NCBI GenBank assembly: GCA_014960805.1
Contig: CP063163.1
Location: forward strand, 1,878,001 to 1,942,000
Length of the DNA: 64,000 bases
Source of the DNA: Cytobacillus suaedae
GTDB lineage: Bacteria > Bacillota > Bacilli > Bacillales > Bacillaceae_L
Direction of reading: 5' to 3'
Of this stretch, positions 19,052-29,430 are shown piece by piece (position 1 is the stretch's first letter; each line of letters opens with the position of its first letter). The notes beneath the pieces were generated by a model. It saw nothing but the letters and a program-made list of their open reading frames with translations, had not been told where the DNA came from and made no database searches. The translations under genes were made by a program, and so were the position numbers.

Positions 19052-19513
19052 ATGGCAAATCAAGTGGAATTACAATTAATTCAGTCATTGTTTGACATAT
19101 TTCAACGTGAGCGATTTGTTACCTTATCAACAGTTGATTATGAAACTGGAGGACCCAATGTAAATGCAATATCATGGGTATTTGCCCCAGACAAAAAGAG
19201 GATTTACGTTGCAATTGATAATCGGTCAAGGATTGTTGAGAACATACTCAAGAATTCTCTTGTTGTTTTAAATGTAACAGCCATTGAATCAAATTTTTCG
19301 ATTAGTGGAAAAGCAAGTATTAAAGCAGAGAAAATGGAGGGTGTACCTCTAAAGCTAGCACTTATTGAAATATTGATTAATGAAGTTCGTGATGTGATGT
19401 TTTATGGTTCGAAAATCTCAGTAGAACCAGAATATGAAAAAACATACGATGTTACAGCTGCTGAAAAATTGGATAAACAAGTAATGGATGCAATGAAAAG
19501 ATATGCTGTATAA
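19052..19513 (+). CDS. Pyridoxamine 5'-phosphate oxidase-like FMN-binding protein
   Basis: A 153-residue split-barrel protein of the PNPOx-like family: RFVTLSTVDYETGGPNVNAI strand pair, IYVAIDNRSRIVENI (flavin phosphate-binding type) and a helix-rich end. Probably a flavin or cofactor-binding oxidoreductase; substrate unknown. ATG 19052 is 7 bases after AGGAGG; the preceding TTG is too near. Found between ylaI and ylaJ, where B. subtilis has no gene. Confidence 0.7.
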   Translation: MANQVELQLIQSLFDIFQRERFVTLSTVDYETGGPNVNAISWVFAPDKKRIYVAIDNRSRIVENILKNSLVVLNVTAIESNFSISGKASIKAEKMEGVPLKLALIEILINEVRDVMFYGSKISVEPEYEKTYDVTAAEKLDKQVMDAMKRYAV

Positions 19514-19555
19514 AAAAAGGCTGCCTTAATGGAAAAACCGTTAAGCAGCCTTTAT
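19514..19555. terminator. Bidirectional terminator, PNPOx-like / ylaJ
   Basis: Stem AAAGGCTGC plus TTAA with complement, loop TGGAAAAACC, A/T flanks, between convergent genes. Confidence 0.85.
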
Positions 19556-19559
19556 TACA

Positions 19560-20156
19560 CTATTGTCGATTATTCATATGATTTTTAGATTGATCTTGTT
19601 GTTCTTTATCTAACTTCTTTTCTTCCTTAGGATTAAGTTGGTTTTCATTTTGTTCTGTAGGATTTGCATTATCATTATCGATAATATCACTTGGTACATC
19701 AGGTATGATTCTGCCAACTATTTGAGCTAGCTCATCCAGAACACCAACGATTGGACGACCATTTTGGATTTCTTGACCCATTTGTCTTAGTCTTTCAAAA
19801 GTATCAGCATCTGCAACTACCACAGCATTCGCCCCATAAGGGTCATGCTGTAAACTTTCAGCCACCGAATATTTTATAGACTCTACACGTGAACGATCTA
19901 ACTTTGCGTTCACATCAATACCAACAACAGCGAAATTACCAAGTACAACTGCAGTCGCGTCATTTACATTTGGTATACTTGAGGCTAGTTCCACTAAATG
20001 CTCTGAGATCTCTTGCCCTGTTTTTCTGTCAATATAATCATCCGCTGTGTTTTTTACATGAATTCTATTATCGTTACCTTCATCTGCATTTTGATTCGCA
20101 CCACAGCCAGCTAGGATGAAGGCAATAGGAATGATAATTGTAAGTAATCTTTTCAA
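19560..20156 (-). CDS. ylaJ: Spore lipoprotein of the YhcN/YlaJ family
   Basis: A 198-residue exported lipoprotein. The lipobox ILAGC is at about residue 18 and is followed by the YhcN/YlaJ domain (HLVELASSIPNVNDATAVVLGNFAVVGIDV) and a charged Asn/Gln/Lys tail. In B. subtilis YlaJ is a forespore product that influences spore germination. I prefer TTG at 20156 to GTG at 20159 because AGGAGGG lies seven bases from the TTG. The isolated minus-strand position suggests its own sporulation promoter, which I could not place. Confidence 0.88.
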   Translation of the reverse strand: MKRLLTIIIPIAFILAGCGANQNADEGNDNRIHVKNTADDYIDRKTGQEISEHLVELASSIPNVNDATAVVLGNFAVVGIDVNAKLDRSRVESIKYSVAESLQHDPYGANAVVVADADTFERLRQMGQEIQNGRPIVGVLDELAQIVGRIIPDVPSDIIDNDNANPTEQNENQLNPKEEKKLDKEQQDQSKNHMNNRQ

Positions 20157-20458
20157 CACTTTCCCTCCTCAAATAAAATTCCTTATTACTTCTAGGTTTA
20201 GGTGCCTAGACTAAGTTTTTCTTATTTTATTGTTTAATAATTCTTCTATCTTTATACATGCTCTCATATATTTTTATCAACGGTCCGTCCAACAGAGGTA
20301 ACCAGGTTGCAAGGAGTCCTTATAAAACATATCCTATATAAATTGAATTTTTTGTTTGAAATAAAAAGGAGTTTGTCAATTTATTGCTTCCGATTGGTCG
20401 GACACCTGTTTCACTCCCTTTACAAACAGAAAAAAATAATAGGGTAGGAGGCGGAAGT

Positions 20459-21787
20459 TTGAGTAAAATATATGTTCTAGATACAAATGTACTATTGCAA
20501 GATCCGCATTCAATATTTTCTTTTGAAGACAATGAGGTTGTTATACCAGCTGTTGTCCTTGAAGAGGTTGATTCGAAAAAACGTTATATGGATGAAATTG
20601 GGAGAAATGCACGTCATGTATCTAAATTAATCGATCGTATGCGTGAAACAGGGAAATTGCATGAAAGGATTCCATTAGAAAATGGTGGAGTATTAAGGAT
20701 TGAACTAAACCATCGATCTTTCCATCAACTTCAAGAAATATTTGTAGAAAAAACAAATGATAATCGCATATTAGCAGTAGCAAAAAATTTATCACTAGAA
20801 GAGCAAGCGAAGGAAAATGGAAGATCTGTCATATTGGTTAGTAAGGATACTCTTGTAAGGGTTAAAGCGGATGCTTTGGGTTTACAAGCGGAGGACTTTT
20901 TAAGTGACCGTGTAGTTGAAGTAGATCATATATACACTGGAGAGTTAACTCTTTATTTAAATACGGATTTGCTTAATCGTTTTTATGAAAAAGGGGAGTT
21001 AAATTTATCTGAATTGGCGAACCATCCTTTTTATCCAAATCAGTTTATCGTAATGAAAGATGCGTTAGGTACTTCTTCTTCAGCTATAGGTATTGTTGAT
21101 CATATTGGAAAAAAAGTTAAAAAACTGGTCTTCAATCATGATCATATATGGGGAATTAAATCAAGAAATGCTCAACAGTCTATGGCCTTTGAACTTCTAT
21201 TACGTGACGATATTCCACTGGTTACCTTAATCGGAAAAGCTGGTACAGGGAAAACGTTGCTAGCGCTAGCTGCTGGATTATTGCAAACTGAAGACCTAGG
21301 GAAATTTAAGAAGTTGTTGGTAGCAAGACCTATCGTTCCCGTTGGGAAGGATCTTGGTTATTTACCAGGCGAGAAACAAGAAAAGTTAAGACCTTGGATG
21401 CAGCCAATCTTCGACAACCTAGAGTATTTATTTAATACCAAAAAGCCAGGAGAACTCGATGCTATTTTGGCAGGAATGGGGTCAATTGAAGTAGAGGCTC
21501 TAACGTATATTAGAGGTAGAAGTATTCCAGAACAATACATCATTATTGATGAAGCACAAAACCTTACGAAGCATGAGGTAAAAACCATTCTAACAAGGGT
21601 TGGAGATAGAAGTAAAATTGTTCTAATGGGAGATCCAGAACAAATTGACCATCCTTACCTCGACGAATATAATAATGGACTTACCTATGTTTTAGAAAAA
21701 TTTAAAGATCAGAAGATAGCTGGACATATTAAATTAGTAAAGGGAGAAAGATCTGGTCTAGCACAACTTGCAGCAGATATATTATAA
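20459..21787 (+). CDS. ylaK: PhoH-family ATPase with PIN domain (PhoH2)
   Basis: A 442-residue protein: N-terminal PIN ribonuclease domain (YVLDTNVLLQDP, metal-binding Asp residues) and C-terminal PhoH ATPase (Walker A GKAGTGKT near 258-265, Walker B IIIDEAQN near 361-368). Such PhoH2 proteins are RNA helicase/nucleases. Length equals B. subtilis YlaK. The TTG start at 20459 follows AGGAGG; the longer frame from 20384 adds 25 residues not found in the family. Confidence 0.93.
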   Translation: MSKIYVLDTNVLLQDPHSIFSFEDNEVVIPAVVLEEVDSKKRYMDEIGRNARHVSKLIDRMRETGKLHERIPLENGGVLRIELNHRSFHQLQEIFVEKTNDNRILAVAKNLSLEEQAKENGRSVILVSKDTLVRVKADALGLQAEDFLSDRVVEVDHIYTGELTLYLNTDLLNRFYEKGELNLSELANHPFYPNQFIVMKDALGTSSSAIGIVDHIGKKVKKLVFNHDHIWGIKSRNAQQSMAFELLLRDDIPLVTLIGKAGTGKTLLALAAGLLQTEDLGKFKKLLVARPIVPVGKDLGYLPGEKQEKLRPWMQPIFDNLEYLFNTKKPGELDAILAGMGSIEVEALTYIRGRSIPEQYIIIDEAQNLTKHEVKTILTRVGDRSKIVLMGDPEQIDHPYLDEYNNGLTYVLEKFKDQKIAGHIKLVKGERSGLAQLAADIL

Positions 21788-21791
21788 GCAG

Positions 21792-21821
21792 AAAAAATGA
21801 GCCTATAGTGGCTCATTTTTT
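21792..21821. terminator. Bidirectional terminator, ylaK / ylaL
   Basis: Stem AAAAATGAGCC with complement and T tract between convergent genes. Confidence 0.9.
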
Positions 21822-22317
21822 ATTCAATCCTAAATTTAATAATATCCTTAATAGGTTCATGCTGATTTGAGCCATCCCCAAAGTAGAAGTGAATGGGTCC
21901 GTCCTCCCTAAGAGGCTTTCCTTCTTTTGAAAAACCGAGTATAGAGTCATAGGCCTCCTCTAATGGAACTTTAATTTCACCATTCTTTGTTTCAATGTGT
22001 AATGAAGACGAACCTTCTTGTGGTCCTGCATTCTTAATGAAATTTCGAAAGGGGATTCCAAAAGTACCCTTAAGGATTTGTTCTTTCTTGTATTTTGTTT
22101 CAGTTTTTAAAGTAGGCGGATAGATAGCCCCTTCTTGTATCTCTCGGTCCCAGTGTTTCGAGACGGATTTTGTATACTCTTCTAATTCATCTACCACTGT
22201 ATGAGTTGAAGTGAAATAAGTGGTTAGATTCACTTTTCGGTCGTCGAAAATCCAGACACCAGGATCAAGAGTTATTTTAAAATCTACCTTGCCTTCAAGC
22301 ATAACGATCGAGTTCAA
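21820..22317 (-). CDS. ylaL: YlaL family protein
   Basis: A 165-residue cytosolic protein matching B. subtilis YlaL: LEGKVDFKITLDPGVWIFDD, SKHWDREIQEGAIYPPTLKTE and GPIHFYFGDGSN. It resembles a peptidyl-prolyl isomerase-like or barwin-like unknown; no function is established. TTG at 22317 gives MNSIVMLEG, which aligns with the family start; ATG at 22338 has no upstream signal. B. subtilis glsA2 (ylaM), which follows ylaL there, is absent here. Confidence 0.82.
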   Translation of the reverse strand: MNSIVMLEGKVDFKITLDPGVWIFDDRKVNLTTYFTSTHTVVDELEEYTKSVSKHWDREIQEGAIYPPTLKTETKYKKEQILKGTFGIPFRNFIKNAGPQEGSSSLHIETKNGEIKVPLEEAYDSILGFSKEGKPLREDGPIHFYFGDGSNQHEPIKDIIKFRIE

Positions 22318-22520
22318 TTTATTGCACCAGCCTTTCATTTATTAGTATAAATTTATTAGCTAGTTTTGTCACTTAAATACCATGTTGACTCTAGCAGGAA
22401 TTCCTATCTAGCAGTATGCAAAAATACTAGAGTCTATTCAATTTCTCTTGCAATTTTATGGTTTTCACGTTAATATTTATAGATAGGATTAGGTAATCGC
22501 TCGGAACGGAGGGGTTTAAA

Positions 22521-22802
22521 ATGACATCTGAAATCGTTATCAACCATCGCGAAAAAGCATATGCTCTTCTTAAAGCTGATGCTGATAAAATACTAAAATT
22601 GATTAAGGTCCAAATGGATAATTTAACTATGCCTCAATGTCCATTGTATGAGGAAGTTTTAGATACACAAATGTTTGGATTATCACGGGAAATAGATTTT
22701 GCTGTCCGACTTGGTCTTGTTGAAGAATTGGATGGAAAAGAATTACTTGATAAGTTAGAGCGAGAATTATCTGCACTTCATGAGTCTTCTGTAAGAAAAT
22801 AG
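22521..22802 (+). CDS. ylaN: UPF0358 protein YlaN
   Basis: A 93-residue helical protein matching Yla[11 protein letters not shown]-type segment ([20 protein letters not shown]) and [11 protein letters not shown]. In B. subtilis and Staphylococcus YlaN is needed under iron limitation and has been linked to Fur and Fe-S supply (recalled). AACGGAGGGG precedes the ATG. Confidence 0.9.
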   Translation: MTSEIVINHREKAYALLKADADKILKLIKVQMDNLTMPQCPLYEEVLDTQMFGLSREIDFAVRLGLVEELDGKELLDKLERELSALHESSVRK

Positions 22803-22836
22803 TAGTACAAGTAAAAGGTATAAAAAAACGATTAGA

Positions 22837-22878
22837 AAACTCAAACTATTCTTATGGAGGATAGTTTGAGTTTTTTTA
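22837..22878 (+). terminator. Terminator of ylaN
   Basis: A 14-bp stem AAAACTCAAACTAT with complement, then seven T residues. Confidence 0.9.
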
Positions 22879-22999
22879 CAACTATTTATCTATATGCCAC
22901 ATAGCCCGTTGGAAAGTTAAAATTTAAAAGGATTTAATCAATTTAAATAGAAGTAATTAATACATAGTATTTATTTGATTACCAAGAGGACGATGCGTA

Positions 23000-24211
23000 A
23001 TGTTTAAAAAAATTATAAAATCTTATGATTATACCTTACTAATAGCTATTTGTATGCTTTGTTTTTTTGGTTTAGTTATGGTGTATAGTTCGAGCATGGT
23101 ATTTGCTGCTTCCCATCCTAAGATTAATAATCCTGAGTTTTTCTACGACAGACAAAAACTATCGATGATAATTGGTTTTTTAGGTCTTCTAGCAGCGATG
23201 ATTTTTCCATATAAGGCCTATGCTAGTTCAAAACTATTATCTTTAATCGTCTTTGGTTCTATAGGAATGCTATTATTAGTTGCTGCATTTGGAGCAACTG
23301 CAAACAATGCCCAAAGTTGGTTGAAGCTTGGAACTAGGGGAATTCAGCCTTCTGAATTCACAAAACTTAGTGTAATCATTTATTTAGCGGCAGTATATGC
23401 TAAAAAACAATCATACATAAACGATTTAAATAGAGCTGTACTCCCTCCAATTTTATTTACAGTAGGTATATGTGTTTTCGTGGCAATTCAGCCTGATATA
23501 GGAACGGCTTTTATTATTAGTTTGATCGCTGGCACGATAATCGTGTGCTCAGGAATGGGCATTAAAAACATAATAAAACTATTATTTTTTGCCCTTACAC
23601 TTGTAGGTATCTTGACTCCGTTAATCTTGCTGAAAAGAGAGTCTATCTTTACTACAGAGAGAATATCTAGATTTCAGGGCTATTTAGATCCATTCCTTCA
23701 TCAAGGGGATGCAGGTTACCAATTGATAAATTCCTATGTTGCAATGGGTTCAGGAGGAATTACAGGTTTAGGGTTGGGGCAAAGCATTCAAAAGTTTGGT
23801 TATTTACCTGAAGCTCATACTGATTTTATAATGGCTGTTATTGCAGAAGAGTTAGGTTTATTTGGAGTTCTATTCGTCATCTTTTTATTGGCATTTATTA
23901 TTTTTAAAGGATTACTGCTTGCTAGGAAGTGTACAGATCCATTTGGTAGTTTACTAGCCATCGGAATCTCTTCTATGTTAGCCATTCAAACGTTTATTAA
24001 TCTTGGAGGTTTAACTGGTCTAATCCCAATCACAGGTGTTACATTACCGTTTATTAGTTATGGTGGATCCTCCATAATCTTACTGTTGCTTTGTATGGGA
24101 ATTCTTTTAAATGTATCAATGTTTGTAAACTATGAGAAGAATTATAAAAAAGAAACTGTCCCTCAAACGGTAAATGAACCAAAATTCAAAAACAATCGTT
24201 ATTCTTATTAA
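23000..24211 (+). CDS. ftsW: Septal peptidoglycan glycosyltransferase FtsW
   Basis: SEDS-family polymerase that makes glycan strands from lipid II at the division septum with its partner class B PBP. 403 residues, about ten membrane segments. SEDS marks: MVYSSS near the start, GIQPSEFTK (catalytic-face segment), IQPDIGTA with the conserved Asp, GLGLGQS, and LPEAHTDFI. The C-terminus is basic. Its neighbourhood (ylaN before, pycA after) identifies it as FtsW rather than RodA or SpoVE. Confidence 0.93.
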   Translation: MFKKIIKSYDYTLLIAICMLCFFGLVMVYSSSMVFAASHPKINNPEFFYDRQKLSMIIGFLGLLAAMIFPYKAYASSKLLSLIVFGSIGMLLLVAAFGATANNAQSWLKLGTRGIQPSEFTKLSVIIYLAAVYAKKQSYINDLNRAVLPPILFTVGICVFVAIQPDIGTAFIISLIAGTIIVCSGMGIKNIIKLLFFALTLVGILTPLILLKRESIFTTERISRFQGYLDPFLHQGDAGYQLINSYVAMGSGGITGLGLGQSIQKFGYLPEAHTDFIMAVIAEELGLFGVLFVIFLLAFIIFKGLLLARKCTDPFGSLLAIGISSMLAIQTFINLGGLTGLIPITGVTLPFISYGGSSIILLLLCMGILLNVSMFVNYEKNYKKETVPQTVNEPKFKNNRYSY

Positions 24212-24284
24212 CGATTATGTTTCTGAATGTGTTATACTATTTTTAATTATGATATACTAATAGAAAAATTAGAGGAGGAACAGA

Positions 24285-27200
24285 ATGGGAAATCGCATCC
24301 AGAAAGTATTAGTTGCCAATCGTGGAGAAATTGCAATTCGTGTTTTTCGAGCTTGCACTGAATTAAATATTCGTACAGTTGCTATTTATTCTAAGGAAGA
24401 TGCCGGTGCCTATCATCGATATAAAGCTGATGAAGCTTATTTGATTGGTGAGGGAAAAAAACCAATTGATGCTTATTTAGATATTGAAGGAATCATTGAA
24501 ATTGCTAAAAAGAATAAGGTCGATGCAATTCACCCAGGCTATGGATTTTTGTCAGAGAATATAAACTTTGCAAAGAGATGTGAAGAAGAGGGGATTACGT
24601 TTATAGGCCCTAAATCCTCGCATCTAGATATGTTTGGGGATAAGGTAAAAGCAAGAAAACAGGCGCAGTTAGCCAATATTCCTGTTATACCTGGAAGTGA
24701 TGGGCCTGTATCAAAGTTAGAGGATGTTGTTAGGTTTGGAGAACAAGTAGGTTATCCGATTATTATCAAAGCCTCACTAGGTGGTGGTGGCCGTGGTATG
24801 AGGATTGTTCGTAGTCAATCTAGCGTTAAAGAATCTTATGAACGAGCTAAATCAGAAGCAAAAGCTGCTTTTGGAAATGACGAAGTTTATGTTGAAAAAT
24901 TAATAGAGAATCCAAAGCACATTGAAGTACAGATCTTAGGAGATGCTGATGGAAATATTATTCATCTGTATGAAAGAGATTGCTCGGTTCAGAGACGTCA
25001 TCAGAAAGTAGTAGAAATTGCACCAAGCGTTTCGTTGTCGGAAGAGCTACGCCAAAAAATATGTGAATCAGCTGTTTCATTAATGAAAAATGTACAATAC
25101 ATAAATGCAGGTACTGTAGAGTATTTAGTTTCTGGAGAAGAATTTTACTTTATAGAAGTAAACCCAAGAATCCAAGTTGAACACACCATAACAGAAATGA
25201 TTACTGGGATAGACATTGTTCAATCGCAAATTAAGATTGCGGAAGGTCATTCTCTTCACAGTAAAGAGGTTAGTATTCCTCTTCAATCTGATATAACAAC
25301 TCATGGTTATGCCATTCAGTCAAGGGTGACAACAGAGGACCCATTAAATAACTTCATGCCGGATACTGGTAAGATTACCGTGTATCGTTCGGGTGGTGGG
25401 TTTGGTGTAAGATTAGATGCAGGAAATGGTTTCCAAGGTGCAGTGATTACACCGTATTATGATTCATTATTAGTTAAGCTTTCCACTCATGCCTTAACAT
25501 TTGAACAAGCTGCAGCTAAAATGATCAGAAATTTGAAAGAGTTCAGAATACGAGGAATCAAAACGAATATTCCATTTTTAGAGAATGTTATTAAACATGA
25601 AAAGTTTATGAACGGAGAGTACAATACTTCTTTTATTGATTCATCTCCTGAACTTTTTATCTTCCCAGAGAGTAAAGACCGTGGGACAAAAATGCTATCT
25701 TATATCGGAACTGTTACGGTTAATGGCTTTCCAGGAGTTGAGCAGAGGAAAAAGCCTGTTTTTGCTAAACCGAGAATACCTAACATTCAATATTCGGAAC
25801 CAATTCCTAGTGGAACAAAGCAAATCCTTGATCAAAATGGAGCAGATGGTCTAGTGTCGTGGGTTAAGGATCAAAATAAAGTTCTCTTAACAGATACCAC
25901 TTTCCGTGATGCACATCAATCTTTATTAGCAACACGTATTAGAACGAATGACCTTGCAAAAATTGCAGAGCCAACGGCAAGAATGCTACCAGAACTATTT
26001 TCTTTAGAAATGTGGGGTGGAGCGACATTTGATGTAGCTTACCGCTTTTTAAAAGAAGATCCTTGGGATAGATTATTAACATTGCGTGAGCAAGCACCGA
26101 ATGTCTTATTCCAAATGCTACTTAGAGCTTCAAACGCAGTTGGTTATAAAAATTATCCTGATAATGTAATAAAGGAGTTTGTCGATAACTCTGCTTCTGC
26201 AGGTATTGATGTCTTTAGAATATTTGATAGCTTAAACTGGATTAAAGGAATGATGCCTGCAATCGAGGCAGTACGAGATAGCGGGAAAATCGTAGAAGCA
26301 ACCATATGCTATACAGGTGATATAAGCGATTCATCAAGAACTAAATATAACCTACATTATTATAAAGAGCTTGCAAAGGAACTAGAAAAATCCGGAGCTC
26401 ATATTCTAGGAATAAAGGATATGGCAGGTCTATTAAAGCCAGAATCTTCTTATACCCTTATTTCAGCTTTGAAGGAAACGGTAAATATTCCTATCCACCT
26501 TCATACCCATGATACGAGTGGGAACGGTATTATGACTTATGCAAGGGCAATTGAAGCAGGTGTAGACATTGTAGATGTAGCTATAAGCTCAATGGCTGGA
26601 CTTACTTCACAGCCTAGTATGAATACACTATATTATGCTCTAGAGGGTACAAAGCGTAAGCCAGACGTTAATATTAAAGCTTTGGAACAGCTTTCTCACT
26701 ATTGGGAAGATGTTAGAAAGTATTATATTGACTTTGAGAGTGGTATGAACTCTCCTCATACTGAGGTCTACATGCATGAAATGCCAGGAGGTCAGTATAG
26801 TAATTTACAGCAGCAGGCTAAAGCAGTAGGACTAAGTGACCGTTGGGATGAGGTTAAAGAAATGTACCGACGTGTAAATGATATGTTCGGTGACATTGTA
26901 AAGGTAACTCCATCTTCAAAAGTCGTAGGGGATATGGCTTTATACATGGTTCAAAATAATTTGAGCGAAGACGATATATACAATAGAGGAGAGACGTTAG
27001 ATTATCCGGACTCCGTAGTTGAGTTATTTGAAGGATATTTAGGTCAGCCTCACGGTGGCTTCCCTAAAGAATTACAACGTATTATCTTAAAGGGGAAAGA
27101 GCCTATAACAGTACGTCCAGGAGAGCTGTTAGAACCTGTAGATTTTACTAAGCAAAAAGAACATCTTTTCCATACTCTTGGCCGACAAGTAACAAGTTTT

Positions 27201-27725
27201 GAGATAATATCCCATGCGTTATATCCAAAGGTATTCATGGACTACCACAAAACTTTTGATTTGTACGGAGATATCTCAATGCTTGATACACCGACCTTTT
27301 TATATGGAATGAGACTTGGGGAAGAGATTGAGGTAGAAATTGAAAAAGGAAAAACTCTAATTGTTAAGTTAGTCTCTATAGGAGAGCCACAGGCAGACGG
27401 AATGAGAATAGTGTATTTCGAGCTAAATGGTCAGCCGAGGGAAGTTCTTGTAAAGGATGAAAATATCAAAGTAACGGCTGTAGTGAAACAAAAGGCAAAT
27501 AGAGATAACCCTGAACACATTGGTGCATCAATGCCAGGAACAGTTATAAAAGTGTTAGTAAATAAAGGTGAAAAGGTCAGCAAGGGTGACCATCTAATGA
27601 TTACAGAAGCAATGAAGATGGAAACTACTGTACAGGCACCATTTGCAGGAACTGTTAAAGACATTTATGTTGCAAATGGAGAATCTATTAAAACAGGGGA
27701 TTTATTAATAGAAGTAACTAAATAA
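24285..27725 (+). CDS. pycA: Pyruvate carboxylase
   Basis: Biotin enzyme that carboxylates pyruvate to oxaloacetate to refill the citric acid cycle; activated by acetyl-CoA in this family. 1146 residues in a single chain: biotin carboxylase (1-450, with GGGGRGMR and the ATP-grasp KHIEVQILGD), carboxyltransferase TIM barrel (about 535-800, LLTDTTFRDAHQSL), tetramerisation/PC domain, and the C-terminal biotin carrier with Lys1111 in EAMKMET. Two TATACT boxes occur upstream (24233 and 24253). The three-domain fusion distinguishes it from the split carboxylase at 54-57 kb. Confidence 0.97.
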   Translation: MGNRIQKVLVANRGEIAIRVFRACTELNIRTVAIYSKEDAGAYHRYKADEAYLIGEGKKPIDAYLDIEGIIEIAKKNKVDAIHPGYGFLSENINFAKRCEEEGITFIGPKSSHLDMFGDKVKARKQAQLANIPVIPGSDGPVSKLEDVVRFGEQVGYPIIIKASLGGGGRGMRIVRSQSSVKESYERAKSEAKAAFGNDEVYVEKLIENPKHIEVQILGDADGNIIHLYERDCSVQRRHQKVVEIAPSVSLSEELRQKICESAVSLMKNVQYINAGTVEYLVSGEEFYFIEVNPRIQVEHTITEMITGIDIVQSQIKIAEGHSLHSKEVSIPLQSDITTHGYAIQSRVTTEDPLNNFMPDTGKITVYRSGGGFGVRLDAGNGFQGAVITPYYDSLLVKLSTHALTFEQAAAKMIRNLKEFRIRGIKTNIPFLENVIKHEKFMNGEYNTSFIDSSPELFIFPESKDRGTKMLSYIGTVTVNGFPGVEQRKKPVFAKPRIPNIQYSEPIPSGTKQILDQNGADGLVSWVKDQNKVLLTDTTFRDAHQSLLATRIRTNDLAKIAEPTARMLPELFSLEMWGGATFDVAYRFLKEDPWDRLLTLREQAPNVLFQMLLRASNAVGYKNYPDNVIKEFVDNSASAGIDVFRIFDSLNWIKGMMPAIEAVRDSGKIVEATICYTGDISDSSRTKYNLHYYKELAKELEKSGAHILGIKDMAGLLKPESSYTLISALKETVNIPIHLHTHDTSGNGIMTYARAIEAGVDIVDVAISSMAGLTSQPSMNTLYYALEGTKRKPDVNIKALEQLSHYWEDVRKYYIDFESGMNSPHTEVYMHEMPGGQYSNLQQQAKAVGLSDRWDEVKEMYRRVNDMFGDIVKVTPSSKVVGDMALYMVQNNLSEDDIYNRGETLDYPDSVVELFEGYLGQPHGGFPKELQRIILKGKEPITVRPGELLEPVDFTKQKEHLFHTLGRQVTSFEIISHALYPKVFMDYHKTFDLYGDISMLDTPTFLYGMRLGEEIEVEIEKGKTLIVKLVSIGEPQADGMRIVYFELNGQPREVLVKDENIKVTAVVKQKANRDNPEHIGASMPGTVIKVLVNKGEKVSKGDHLMITEAMKMETTVQAPFAGTVKDIYVANGESIKTGDLLIEVTK

Positions 27726-27733
27726 ATAATTTA

Positions 27734-27767
27734 AAAACCAGAGGCTCAAAGCTCCTCTGGTTTTTTG
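27734..27767. terminator. Bidirectional terminator, pycA / ctaA
   Basis: Stem AAAACCAGAGG with complement and T tract between convergent genes. Confidence 0.9.
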
Positions 27768-27769
27768 TG

Positions 27770-28717
27770 TTAACTAATATTAAACTTATCTGTTTTTGAA
27801 TTCTTAAGAGATAATTCGTTCTTTTTACTTCTAGATGTTAACAGGAGTAGATAACTTAATACCCCAAATAAACATGCAATGATTAAAGCGTGTGCTAATG
27901 CAACAAAAAGGTTAAGTCTTGTTAACACTACTATTGCACCAGAAAGTACCTGTAAACTAACAAGAGTAAATGCAATTATCCAGCCCCAGTAAATAACACT
28001 TTGATGTTTATGATATTTAATAGCACGGAGCATTGCGATAAAAATCCATATGAAGATTAATCCTGCTGCAAAACGATGACCCATTTGAACCCACTCATGG
28101 GTCTGAGTCGGAAATCCGAGTTGGTTGTAATTACAAACCGGCCAATCAGGACATGCTAGGCTTGCCCCTTTATGTCGAACATAAGCACCAGAATATACAA
28201 CAACATAGCTATATAAAATAATACCAACAATATGGAATTTCATTTTTGCATTAATAATAAGTGACTCAGCATTAAACTTCTTATCAACTTCAAATATTAA
28301 TAGGGTTAATAGTAAAACAGACGCAAACGAAATTAAGGAAATTCCAAAATGTAAGGCTAATACGGCGTCAGACTGACCCCACATTACAGCAGCAGCACCA
28401 ATTAATGCCTGTAATACTAAGAAGAAAAAGGATATAAGAGCTAGAAATTTGGTTTCTCGAATATGCCCAATTGCTTTCCATGCCCAAATCGATAGGATTA
28501 ATACCATGATCCCAACGGATCCAGAAACAAGACGGTGGCTTAATTCAATTAATAATTCAGGAGTAATGTTACTTGGGACAAATTCCCCGTGACACAAAGG
28601 CCAGGAATCACCGCAACCTTCTCCTGACTCAGTTTTCGTTACTAATGCCCCACCAATAAGAACGAATAACATACCAAGTGTAGTTAATACTGCGAACCAT
28701 TTCAGCATTCGATGCAA
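27770..28717 (-). CDS. ctaA: Heme A synthase
   Basis: Membrane enzyme that oxidises heme O to heme A for cytochrome oxidase. About 315 residues with eight membrane segments in two four-helix halves. Both Cys pairs of the Bacillus type are present: one in CGDSWPLC (loop 1) and one in CPDWPVC, plus heme-ligand His in ELSHR, LALHFG, QMGHR and ALAHA. The start is uncertain: GTG at 28726, TTG at 28717 (six bases after GGAAGGTG) or ATG at 28708; TTG fits the signal best. Divergent from ctaB. Confidence 0.93.
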   Translation of the reverse strand: MHRMLKWFAVLTTLGMLFVLIGGALVTKTESGEGCGDSWPLCHGEFVPSNITPELLIELSHRLVSGSVGIMVLILSIWAWKAIGHIRETKFLALISFFFLVLQALIGAAAVMWGQSDAVLALHFGISLISFASVLLLTLLIFEVDKKFNAESLIINAKMKFHIVGIILYSYVVVYSGAYVRHKGASLACPDWPVCNYNQLGFPTQTHEWVQMGHRFAAGLIFIWIFIAMLRAIKYHKHQSVIYWGWIIAFTLVSLQVLSGAIVVLTRLNLFVALAHALIIACLFGVLSYLLLLTSRSKKNELSLKNSKTDKFNIS

Positions 28718-29430
28718 TATATTCACCTTCCAACTTACTAATACATCGTTTCATGATCGTCTATGCAATGAATGATTAGTAATAGTTTTATCAAATTCCA
28801 TCTCTACAATAATATACAATTTTCGATGGTTAATCAAAGATAAAATTTAACAACTGTCGATATTGCAGAGAGTCATCTAAACATACACTATAATTATAGT
28901 AAAAAAATATAATGTAATTATTTCAAAAGTAGTTGATTTATCATTTTTAATTTGCTAGAAATAGAAGAGTAGATTTGGGGTTATTAATAAATAGACAGGG
29001 GCAAAAGTGTTTTCCTCACTAGTGTTTTAAACATTTACACCTTGTATATAGTGTTAAATTCAATCTTGTCTAAACTCGAAAAAATATATTTTATTAGTAG
29101 ATTAAATCGCATATAATAAGAATGAATCTTGGGTCACAATTTAGACAAAAATTATTCATAAAGTGTTCACAAAAAGTATCGAAAATGTGATTTAATATAC
29201 AGAAGAGGAATTTATTAATATAATATAAAAAATGTCCTCAATATGTTATGATAAAAATGTTGTAGAAAATTGGTTTAGATTATTCCTTTTTTATATAAAT
29301 TTGGTTCATTCTATAATATAGTTATCAGTGGTGAATAAATTTATCTTATTTACCAAATGGTATAGTACTTCACATTCGGATTCACGACATGTGAAGCTAG
29401 ACTATGCCCGTAGATAAAGGAGGAATAAAT
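28718..29430. other. Long intergenic region, ctaA / ctaB
   Basis: About 710 very AT-rich bases between divergent genes; no supported open frame. It should hold the ctaA promoter and the ctaB-G operon promoter. A ResD-like sequence is at 29165-29173. Numerous TATAAT-like strings make promoter calls unreliable. No hairpin of terminator quality is seen. Confidence 0.5.
29165..29173 (-). promoter_or_regulatory. Possible ResD site upstream of ctaB
   Basis: Read on the minus strand it is TTTGTGAAC, one base from the ResD pattern TTTGTGAAT recalled from B. subtilis, where ResDE controls ctaA and ctaB. In such AT-rich DNA chance matches are possible. Confidence 0.3.
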
